Origin: an uncultured Christensenella sp.
GTDB taxonomy: Bacteria; Bacillota; Clostridia; Christensenellales; Pumilibacteraceae
Direction: 5' to 3'
DNA: 64,000 bases
NCBI GenBank assembly: GCA_910585955.1
Contig: CAJUGC010000010.1
Span: 24,651 to 88,650 of the forward strand
How positions within the stretch are numbered: the first letter of the stretch is position 1; each line of letters opens with the position of its first letter. Shown here piece by piece: positions 1 through 7,380 of the stretch. A program made the translations under genes and the position numbers. The notes beneath the pieces are model-generated. The model did not search any database, was not told the DNA's origin, and was given only the letters and a program-made list of their open reading frames with translations.

Positions 1-87
1 ACCGCACCCGACGAGTATCGAAGCGCATACCGTCATAAGAGCCAAAGAAAGCGCAAGTCCGCAAATTTTCATGAATCCTTTTTTCAT
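1..87 (-). CDS. N-terminus of a lipoprotein (partial)
   Basis: The window edge cuts this gene after 29 codons. What remains is a lipoprotein signal peptide: a start rich in Lys, a hydrophobic core (LALSLALMTVCASIL) and a lipobox ending LVGC-G, with the Cys at residue 28. An AAGGAG ribosome site at 95-100 lies about 7 bases before the ATG. It starts 24 bases after the end of the upstream GH3 gene, so it is probably the last known gene of that operon, a membrane-attached partner like the lipoproteins in the other modules. Its mature function cannot be seen. Confidence 0.75.
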   Translation of the reverse strand, partial: MKKGFMKICGLALSLALMTVCASILVGCG

Positions 88-110
88 CTTTTTTCTCCTT
101 TTATTTTTAT

Positions 111-3100
111 TTAAGCATTTACGCGTTTATTTCGGAAATAAAACACCCAACTTGCCGCAACTCCCGCAAGAGCGAGTCCCGCAAATATTCCGAGCACTAT
201 TTCCATTGCCAACAAAAGTTTTTCCCAAGCGGGTCTTACATACACGATTTTCGTGGACGACGATATACCGTTCATGGCCATCGAGTCGAGACGGGTATAG
301 ATAGTTCTGTGCGTCGCTTCTCTGAGCGCTTGGCAGACTGTCGCATTGTTCTCGTAATCCTCCAGCATCTTCGGGCCCACGCTGCCGAGCCACATATCCT
401 GTCCCGCCACGAGTCCCGACGCGATAAGCGCGCTTGTACCGAACATATGCGGTCCCGTGGGAGAATCGGACAAAGTGAAGCCCATAAAGCCCCATTCCCC
501 GCGAAGCACGTCGGTCAGAAGCTCCTTATGCCGCCCCGCCCAGGTGCAACCGATACGGTTGTACGAGGTCATTATTCCGTTCGAATAACCGTCGGTGATT
601 CCCGTTTCAAACGCCTTTAAATAAATTTCGCGAATCGACTGTTCGTTCGCCCAAACGGCTACTCCTTGACGATTGGCTTCCTCGTCGTTCAAAGCAAAGT
701 GCTTGACGAAGGGAATTACTCCCCTGTTTCTGAGTCCCTTGCTGAGATAGGAACTCATGATGCCCGAAAGGAATCCGTCCTCGCTGTAGTACTCCCAATT
801 CCTGCCGCTGTAAGCGCTGCGATGAATGTTTACGCCGCTTCCGTACACGCCGCCGCGACCGAAATTCAATGCTTCCATTCCGAAAGCGTCGCCCATTTCT
901 TCCACAAGCTCGAGATTGAAAGTCGCCGCGACTATCGGGTTGCACGGGAACGCCATGCTGTGGCTCAATCCGTAATCCCTGGGGTTGTCTATGCGTACTC
1001 CGCACGGGCCGTCTCCCGCTTTGCCCGCCGGATAAGCTATGCTCGTGGCGCCCGCAAAATTATACGAGCCGAGTCTTAATATATCGAATTGCTCTTTGAA
1101 CGTCATCTGATCGAGCAGCGCTTCCCAAAGCGGATCGTCGTAAGGCAAACCCTTCATCTGAATGACCGTCAGCTTTCCGTGCTCCGAAGATACGGTGTCG
1201 TAATTCGGCATTTTCGCGTTCGGATCTTCTTCGAACGTGCCGTTGGGATCGAGGTCTTTCGCCATGTCGGGATCTGTGACTTTCAAGGAAACCGCGGACG
1301 GATAGGTGCCCTGCCAATCCTTTCTGGAAAGATAGGCGATCTCCTGCCCCTTTGTACCCGAATACAGATTTACGTCGGCGTCGTTAAATCGATTTTCTAT
1401 CTTGTTGCCCGTAAACGGCGAAACCGAATGTTTTTCGAAGTCGTCGGCGTTTACCGTGAACTTATATGCAAACGACGCCTTTCCTTCCGCGTCCATTCCG
1501 TCTGCCTTCGTCTTTCCTTTAGCCGCAAGAATATTGTTTACGGCGTCGTGCGAGTCTTTTCCGACCGCAAGATAATAATCGCCCTTTTCGAGAATGTACG
1601 TCCCTTTGCCGTAAGAATCGTAAGACTTAAGCTCATAGTCGTCGACGGTAATCTTCACCGTCTCGCTCGCCCCCGGAGCAAGCAGATCGGTTTTTGCGAT
1701 ACCCACAAGTTCGACTGCCGACTTTTCCACTCCGTTTGCCTTATCGTACTCTGTGTACGGTTTCTGCAAATATATCTGCACGGCTTCCTTGCCTGCTCTG
1801 TCGCCCGTGTTCTTGACCGTAACCGACACAATGTAATCACCGTCTTTTTTGCGCTCGGCTTTAAAGTCCGAGTACGCGAAATCGGTATACGACAAGCCGT
1901 AACCGAACGGAAACGCCACTTCCGCCCCGTAAGACCAACCGCCTTCGCTCATTTTTGCGCCTGCAGCCGAGCTTGCGTTGCCTCTGCCGAGCACGGCGTC
2001 CTCATAGCGGGTTTCGTAATATCTGTAGCCGACGTATATGCCTTCCTGATAGACGAGATATTTATCTACTTTGTTGCTCCACCCGTTGAGCTTTCCGAGA
2101 TCGGGATGTTCGGTATATGTGTAATTGCCCATATTCTCGTTCGCGGGGGCGCTCATCAAGTCGTACGCCCAGGTGTCGGGCAACCTTCCCGAAGGATTTG
2201 CGTTTCCCACAAGAAGATCGGCAACATATTCGAGATTCGCGCTTCCGCCGAGTCCCACCCACAGACAGGCGTCTATGCCGTTTTCGCCGCCGATAAATTC
2301 CGCAATGTCCTTTATGGGCAACATTGTAGGCGAGTTTAAAAGAAGTATTATTTTTTTAAGTTTCTTCTCGCTTTTCAGACGGCAAAGTCCCTTAAGCACG
2401 CTTTTTTCCGCCTCGTTGAACGACAGATATTTCCCGTCCTCCGTACCCGGGGCGGCAAACATATTCGTATCGCTTCCTTCGCCTCCGTTTCGAGTGATCG
2501 GATATATCGCCGCATCGCCGAAACCGACCACGCTCGGTTCGACCGAGCCGAGCGACGTTGAGTTAAGCACGTCCCAGGGCACTTCGCCGACTATGTAATT
2601 GAACATATTGAGCCGCCAGTCGTTTTCCTTATGCTGAACGTAACTTCTGCCGTAGCCTATACTCGCAAGACGCATTGCCTGCATAAGCGTGTTGTTGATC
2701 TCAAGTTTGCGAGAGGTCAACGCGTCCTTTAAATACGGCTCGGCAATCGCGACGCCGCCGCTGCCCGTGCCATGAAAAAGCCAACTGTTACCGCTTACGC
2801 CGAACAAACTCACCTTGTTGCCTTCCGAAAGCGGCAAAGCGCCGTTTTCGTTCCACATGAGAACCGAACCTTCCTCTCCCACGCGTTCGGCAACGTCCAT
2901 AGAATGTTTGCGCATGGCTTCGGAATCGTAAGTCTGCTGTTTGATATTACTCGCGTTTTCGACAAGCACGAGATTGCCGTTTTCGTCTCTTTTCGCATAG
3001 TCGGATTTATAGTACTGCAATTCGTCGTCGCTGACCTGTTCGTCGTTTTCCACAAGCTTGTAACGCGTCACGTCGAAGTAATTGTCTATCCAGCTTTCGT

Positions 3101-3203
3101 AATCTCTCGATATTCCGTCCGCCACCATGACGATAGCAAAGAACAGCGTAAGGAATACGGCAAGCAAAGTCCAAACCGATCGTTTGAATATCTTTTTCGT
3201 CAT
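111..3203 (-). CDS. Membrane-tethered GH3 beta-glycosidase, inverted domain order (GH3-1)
   Basis: 1030 aa. It probably hydrolyses beta-linked glycosides outside the membrane with retention; the substrate is unknown. Domains run in the inverted order known from Ruminococcus albus and Butyrivibrio beta-glucosidases. After an N-terminal membrane segment (about 10-29) come the alpha/beta acid-base domain (about 105-350; RNGGEGSD with probable acid/base E242), a fibronectin-like domain (about 430-560), and the TIM barrel (about 690-960; DGPCGVR at 731, KHFALND at 834, probable nucleophile D913 in TLSDS). A second membrane segment (about 996-1023) and a basic tail close the protein. The ATG overlaps the stop of the 84-aa membrane gene by four bases (ATGA), so the two are translationally coupled. 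It belongs to the module with the regulator at 4,938 and kinase at 3,600. GH3 membership is certain; the sugar specificity is not. Confidence 0.93.
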   Translation of the reverse strand: MTKKIFKRSVWTLLAVFLTLFFAIVMVADGISRDYESWIDNYFDVTRYKLVENDEQVSDDELQYYKSDYAKRDENGNLVLVENASNIKQQTYDSEAMRKHSMDVAERVGEEGSVLMWNENGALPLSEGNKVSLFGVSGNSWLFHGTGSGGVAIAEPYLKDALTSRKLEINNTLMQAMRLASIGYGRSYVQHKENDWRLNMFNYIVGEVPWDVLNSTSLGSVEPSVVGFGDAAIYPITRNGGEGSDTNMFAAPGTEDGKYLSFNEAEKSVLKGLCRLKSEKKLKKIILLLNSPTMLPIKDIAEFIGGENGIDACLWVGLGGSANLEYVADLLVGNANPSGRLPDTWAYDLMSAPANENMGNYTYTEHPDLGKLNGWSNKVDKYLVYQEGIYVGYRYYETRYEDAVLGRGNASSAAGAKMSEGGWSYGAEVAFPFGYGLSYTDFAYSDFKAERKKDGDYIVSVTVKNTGDRAGKEAVQIYLQKPYTEYDKANGVEKSAVELVGIAKTDLLAPGASETVKITVDDYELKSYDSYGKGTYILEKGDYYLAVGKDSHDAVNNILAAKGKTKADGMDAEGKASFAYKFTVNADDFEKHSVSPFTGNKIENRFNDADVNLYSGTKGQEIAYLSRKDWQGTYPSAVSLKVTDPDMAKDLDPNGTFEEDPNAKMPNYDTVSSEHGKLTVIQMKGLPYDDPLWEALLDQMTFKEQFDILRLGSYNFAGATSIAYPAGKAGDGPCGVRIDNPRDYGLSHSMAFPCNPIVAATFNLELVEEMGDAFGMEALNFGRGGVYGSGVNIHRSAYSGRNWEYYSEDGFLSGIMSSYLSKGLRNRGVIPFVKHFALNDEEANRQGVAVWANEQSIREIYLKAFETGITDGYSNGIMTSYNRIGCTWAGRHKELLTDVLRGEWGFMGFTLSDSPTGPHMFGTSALIASGLVAGQDMWLGSVGPKMLEDYENNATVCQALREATHRTIYTRLDSMAMNGISSSTKIVYVRPAWEKLLLAMEIVLGIFAGLALAGVAASWVFYFRNKRVNA

Positions 3204-3454
3204 GCCGTCTCCCCCTTTCCTTTTTCTTTAGCCGTCACGAAATACATGGCGCCGGAGCCTATTAGCCCGAGTCCGAATATTATATCGACGACGAACAGCA
3301 ATACCTGATACCACTTTCCGAAAAGCGAAGCCGTCTCGTTTGTGGTCGAAGCTATGCCGTTTAGGATAAGATAGGAAGCTATCGTGCCTATCACCGCGAA
3401 GAACACGACGATGGCGCAAACGCCCGCTACTATACCCCATGGTACTTTCTTCAT
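3200..3454 (-). CDS. Small two-helix membrane protein coupled to GH3-1
   Basis: 84 aa with two predicted membrane helices (about 7-31 and 49-72) joined by a short polar loop, and a Lys-rich C-terminus. I recognise no family. A good AAGGAG site precedes the ATG and its stop codon overlaps the GH3-1 start, so the two are probably made in fixed ratio. A four-helix protein (26,142-26,552) is coupled to another GH3 in the same way, which suggests these small proteins are membrane partners or chaperones of the tethered hydrolases (inference). Confidence 0.8.
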   Translation of the reverse strand: MKKVPWGIVAGVCAIVVFFAVIGTIASYLILNGIASTTNETASLFGKWYQVLLFVVDIIFGLGLIGSGAMYFVTAKEKGKGETA

Positions 3455-3599
3455 AAAATTCTCCTTTTCATTTTCTCCCGCAACCCATGTCTTGCGAGGC
3501 GTCGAAAGAGGAACTGCGCAATTCCTTCCTTCGAGAGAATTTTACAATATTTAATTGTACTCTTTCAACACGAACAGCCCGAACGTGCAAATTAAAGTC
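3455..3599 (-). promoter_or_regulatory. Probable promoter region of the GH3-1 operon
   Basis: 145 bases lie between the kinase stop and the 84-aa gene. On the minus strand there is a TTGAAA (3563-3568) with TGTAAA 16 bases further on, and an alternative TACAAT (3554-3559) without a good -35. GTTCG occurs twice about 9 bases apart just upstream. No terminator is evident after the kinase. This resembles an activator-dependent promoter, but the start site is not certain. Confidence 0.35.
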
Positions 3600-4936
3600 C
3601 TATTCTGTAATTTTCTTCGACATAAGTACGTTTAATACGAACGTATTGTTGTTTGTACTCGTAGTGCATATGCCGTTGTATTTCTCGGCGATCCTTTTTA
3701 TCGACTTTATTCCGAAGCCGTGAAAATCGCCGTTGTCCTTAGTCGTCACGGGGAAACCGTCGGCGTCGGTTTCCACCTCGCCCGCATACGGATTGTAGAT
3801 GTTTACGGAGACCATGTTGCCGACGCTGCGCACTATGACGCCCACAGTACGCCTCTCCGCTTCAAGTTGCATGACGGCTTCCATGGCATTGTCGAGCGCA
3901 TTGCCGAACAGTGAATATATGTCCGACTTTTCCATGAAATCGAGCGACCGTCCGTCGGCAACGCAAGTGAGCGCAATGGAATCGCGCGTGCACTTAAGGT
4001 TCTTTTCGGTAAGGATTATGTCGAGCACTTCGTTGTCGGTATGCACACTCGCGTCATAAATGGATATCGCGTCCTTAATTTCCTCCACAGCTTCGGCGGG
4101 AAGCCCCTTGCCCTCGCCTATCTCGCGTATCTGATGACGCAGATCGTGACACTTGAAGTTTATAAGCTCGATGTTGTCTTTGGAAAGTTTGTACTGTCTC
4201 TCCTTTTCGCGAAGCAGTTCGCGAGTGAAGTCGAGTTCCTTTTCCAACTCGTCCGCTTTGACGAGTCCGAACTGAATGTATAAAAGAAATATACTGCACA
4301 AACTTTCGTAAACCGTGTTCATAAGCGAAACTATGAAGCTCTCGTCCGTCGAATAGTAAACTACTATAAGATTTATGAAAATTTCCACAATAAGCGCGAC
4401 CATTATAAACAGCATTATCGTCATGCTCTTTATCTTAAACTTTACTCCCCTCTTAATCCTTCGGACAAACAAAGCGTACATTGCCGTATAGGCGAGGAAA
4501 TAGATCATAACGTACACAAGCGCGATGAAAAGCATTTTAAGATCGGGCTTGGAAAATTCGAGCATTCCCTCGAAATACATTCCGAAAACGGGACTGACGC
4601 CTCCGTCTATTATCGCAAGCACGAAGTTGGCGAGACAGTAAGAAAAATATTGTATGGTGTAAGCCGCTATCCCGCAAAAAATATGTTTTTCCAATTCTCG
4701 TCGCAACAGAATTTCATCATCGGAACGGTAGCCGCAAACAAAAGTAAAAACGTCAGCGACATATAAAACGCATTGAATACGGGCGGTATAAAATAAGCGA
4801 GCGCTCCGCCTAAAACTATGCACGCCGCAAAACGCAAAGCAAAAAATCTTCTCTTTCTCAAGCGGTACATGAACAGAAATTCCGCCGTAAAAAGCTCGAC
4901 CATGAAAAGCAGTCTGTAAAAGACGAAAGTCTGCAC
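3600..4936 (-). pseudogene. GHKL (AgrC-like) sensor histidine kinase, frameshifted
   Basis: The protein is read in two frames: 89 codons from a GTG at 4936, then about 360 codons in another frame to 3600. The join is at a run of six A on the plus strand (4676-4681); a seventh would restore one open frame of about 450 aa, matching the sibling kinases. The N-terminal part has several membrane helices. The C-terminal part has a coiled coil, the phosphoacceptor motif FKCHDLRHQ, the N-box SLFGNALDNAMEA and the G-box GFGIKSI, typical of HPK10 kinases. The start lies just after GGAGG at the end of the regulator gene. The lesion may be a real mutation, a phase switch, slippage or a sequencing error. 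Confidence 0.8.
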
Positions 4937-4937
4937 T

Positions 4938-5651
4938 TCATTTTCCTCCCAGATATTCGTTGAGACTTGTCAAAAAACTCTTTTTCTTATTGCGCGAGAC
5001 TTGTAGTTTTTCGCCGCCCGCGATGGTCACGGAAAATTCCTCGAGCGCCGTAACGAACTGCAAGTTCACTAAAAAACAGCGGTTGCACAGCGCGAACGGC
5101 GAGTCTCCCAAAAGCACTATGGCATCCTTTAGCTGACCGTAAGTGGTGTAATCGCCGCCCGTAGTATGATAGATCACATTGTGATGAAGCACTTCGGCAT
5201 ATTTTATTTCCGACGTGCGAAGCCGCCGCTTGTTGTTCCTCTCGTTTATCCAGATCTCTTTGTCGCGCGTCGTTTCCAGCCGCTCGAGCGCCCTATCGAG
5301 CTTTATGGCAAAAGCCGAATAGTGAATGGGTTTTACGATAAAATCGAATGCGTCAACTTCATAGCCCTTTACGGCGTACTGCGCCATATTGGTCACGAAT
5401 ACGACTATTACTTTTTTGTCTTTTTCCCGTATCTGCTTTACGACGTCCATTCCGTTGCGATACGGAAGTTCGATGTCCATAAAGATCAAGTCGAAATTTC
5501 CGCAAAACTCACCGAGAAAACTCAATGCGTCGCCGTAAACGGAGACGTTGAATTCTTTGCCGCGCTCCCGAGAATATTTGCCCAAAAAGGCGACCAACCT
5601 GTCGCTGTGCTCTCTGTTGTCCTCGACAACACACACTCTGTAGTTCATCAT
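4938..5651 (-). CDS. LytTR response regulator (module A)
   Basis: 237 aa: a receiver domain (1 to about 125) with acidic residues VVEDN, phospho-Asp in LIFMDIELP, switch Thr in VFVTNMA and Lys in IVKP, followed by a LytTR DNA-binding domain (about 135-235). It should be phosphorylated by the kinase that follows with almost no gap and then bind direct repeats upstream of its target genes, most likely the GH3-1 operon. Its promoter is at 5734-5764. It is the AgrA-like half of an AgrC/AgrA-type pair, but no agrB or agrD accompanies it. Confidence 0.92.
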   Translation of the reverse strand: MMNYRVCVVEDNREHSDRLVAFLGKYSRERGKEFNVSVYGDALSFLGEFCGNFDLIFMDIELPYRNGMDVVKQIREKDKKVIVVFVTNMAQYAVKGYEVDAFDFIVKPIHYSAFAIKLDRALERLETTRDKEIWINERNNKRRLRTSEIKYAEVLHHNVIYHTTGGDYTTYGQLKDAIVLLGDSPFALCNRCFLVNLQFVTALEEFSVTIAGGEKLQVSRNKKKSFLTSLNEYLGGK

Positions 5652-5733
5652 TTATCCTCCTACCTTTTCACAAACACCGTCATCTCGAAAAACAGTGTTT
5701 TACTCCCTACTTCCGCGCAAGTTTATTAAGATA

Positions 5734-5764
5734 AGTATAGCACGTCCCCTCCCCCGTCTGTCAA
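5734..5764 (-). promoter_or_regulatory. Promoter of module A regulator-kinase operon
   Basis: TTGACA (5759-5764) and TATACT (5734-5739) on the minus strand with a 19-base G-rich spacer. Good hexamers with a long spacer fit a housekeeping sigma factor promoter of moderate strength. Confidence 0.6.
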
Positions 5765-5837
5765 GAGGAAAAAGAGCACGACTCAACAATTTTCAATTTA
5801 TTTCGTCTTTTTTCGACATAAAAGGCGTGAGTTTTGC

Positions 5838-5985
5838 TTGACAGTTATCCGCAACTTTGCTAAACTTCATATGCAAATCGGAGGGCTGTCGGTCGCAACC
5901 GTCAATGCCGGATAAGATGTCGAGTGCGCTCGAAACCTTATCCGGTTTTATTTTTAGCCGAGTAGTAATATTTGTTGAGGTAGAT
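5838..5985 (+). promoter_or_regulatory. Promoter and attenuator leader of the MATE gene, candidate guanidine-IV (mepA-type) riboswitch
   Basis: TTGACA (5838-5843), a 17-base spacer and TAAACT (5861-5866) form a promoter. The leader holds GGAGGGC and then a hairpin (about 5887-5904, CGCA loop). It ends with a strong intrinsic terminator: CCGGATAAG (5908-5916) pairs with CTTATCCGG (5937-5945), an inner TCGAG/CTCGA stem sits within, and TTTTATTTTT follows. The terminator ends about 30 bases before the MATE start, so expression must depend on antitermination. MATE genes of Clostridia are known targets of the guanidine-IV riboswitch. I assign the class from context and layout only; I could not verify its consensus. 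Confidence 0.6.
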
Positions 5986-7317
5986 ATGAAAATACAAATT
6001 TCCGAACACTTTACTTACAAAAAGCTGTTTCGTTTCGTGCTACCGTCGATAGTCATGATGGTATTCACTTCCGTCTACGGCGTAGTAGACGGTTTGTTCG
6101 TATCAAATTTCGTCGGAAAGACGGCTTTTGCTTCCATAAATCTCATAATGCCGTTTATAATGATACTCGGTGGAATGGGCTTTATGATAGGCACGGGAGG
6201 AGTGGCTCTCGTACTCAGAACGCTCGGCATGGGCAGAGAAGAGACCGCAAAGCGCTATTTCACCATGCTCGTAATTTTCGCAACGCTTTTGGGCGCGGCA
6301 CTTACGGCTGTCGGCGTGACTTTCGTCCGCCCCATTTCGAGATTTCTCGGCGCAACAGACGACATGATCGACCATTGCGCGCTGTACGGACGCATAGTAA
6401 TGTGCTTTACGATATTCTTCATGCTCCAAAGTATGTTTCAAAGTTTCCTCGCCGCCGCCGAAAAACCGACACTCGGACTTATTGTGACCGTCGCCGCAGG
6501 TTGCACGAACGCCGCGCTTGACGCGCTGTTCATCGCGGGCTTTAGGTGGGGACTCGTCGGAGCCGCCGTCGCCACCGGTATAGGGCAAGTGATCGGTGGC
6601 GCGATCCCTCTGTTGTATTTCATGCGTCCGAATAAGAGCCTTTTGCGCTTAGTAAAGACAAAGCTCGAAATAAAGCCCATTTTAAAGGCGTGCGGAAACG
6701 GCTCGTCCGAACTTCTTACAAACGTCGCCTCGTCCGTCGTCAGTATGTTATACAACTTCCGTCTGCTTACTTTTTTCGGCGAAAACGGCGTATCCGCATA
6801 CGGAGTCATAATGTATGTGCAATTCGTTTTCATAGCGATAGAAATCGGCTACAGCGTCGGCGTCGCTCCCGTAATCAGCTACAATTACGGCGCGGGCAGG
6901 GACTCGGAACTTAAAAATCTCTTTAAAAAGAGCCTTATTCTGATGAGTTTTTCCGGCGTTCTGCTTGCCGCGCTTGCCGAAGCGCTCGCCGTTCCTCTGT
7001 CCGTACTGTTTGTGGGCTATGACAAAGAACTGTTCGATCTGACCGTCTTTGCTTTCCGCATCTTCTCCGTCGCATTCGTATTCTCGGGCGTGAACATCTT
7101 TTCGTCCGGCTTTTTTACGGCTCTCAACAACGGCGTAGTATCCGGAATACTGTCGTTTTCGCGCGCCCTCGTCCTGCAAGTCGGATTCGTTCTGCTGCTG
7201 CCTATAATCTTCGGTCCGAACGGCATCTGGTGGGCGATGTCCGCAACCGAAGTCTGCGCCGTCGCAGTCGCCGTTTCCTTCTTCGTCGCCAAACGAAAAC
7301 AATATAAATACTCGTAA
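5986..7317 (+). CDS. MATE-family multidrug/cation exporter
   Basis: 443 aa with about 12 membrane helices in two homologous halves, as expected of MATE antiporters, which export cationic drugs or small guanidinium-like compounds using a Na+ or H+ gradient. The start MKIQISEHFTYKKLF was chosen because it follows GAGG and gives the usual MATE N-terminus; an upstream in-frame ATG would read through the leader terminator. It is the only plus-strand gene in the first 45 kb, transcribed away from the module A regulator under its own attenuated promoter. It is not obviously part of the glycosidase modules. Confidence 0.9.
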   Translation: MKIQISEHFTYKKLFRFVLPSIVMMVFTSVYGVVDGLFVSNFVGKTAFASINLIMPFIMILGGMGFMIGTGGVALVLRTLGMGREETAKRYFTMLVIFATLLGAALTAVGVTFVRPISRFLGATDDMIDHCALYGRIVMCFTIFFMLQSMFQSFLAAAEKPTLGLIVTVAAGCTNAALDALFIAGFRWGLVGAAVATGIGQVIGGAIPLLYFMRPNKSLLRLVKTKLEIKPILKACGNGSSELLTNVASSVVSMLYNFRLLTFFGENGVSAYGVIMYVQFVFIAIEIGYSVGVAPVISYNYGAGRDSELKNLFKKSLILMSFSGVLLAALAEALAVPLSVLFVGYDKELFDLTVFAFRIFSVAFVFSGVNIFSSGFFTALNNGVVSGILSFSRALVLQVGFVLLLPIIFGPNGIWWAMSATEVCAVAVAVSFFVAKRKQYKYS

Positions 7318-7329
7318 CGCAATACACCG

Positions 7330-7358
7330 AAAAAACAGGACTCTACGTCCTGTTTTTT
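7330..7358. terminator. Bidirectional intrinsic terminator between MATE and GH3-2
   Basis: A perfect 12-base stem (AAAAAACAGGAC with GTCCTGTTTTTT) and a 5-base loop. A-tract and T-tract flanks let it end both convergent transcripts. Confidence 0.88.
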
Positions 7359-7380
7359 GTTTTATCGCAATCTGCTTTTC

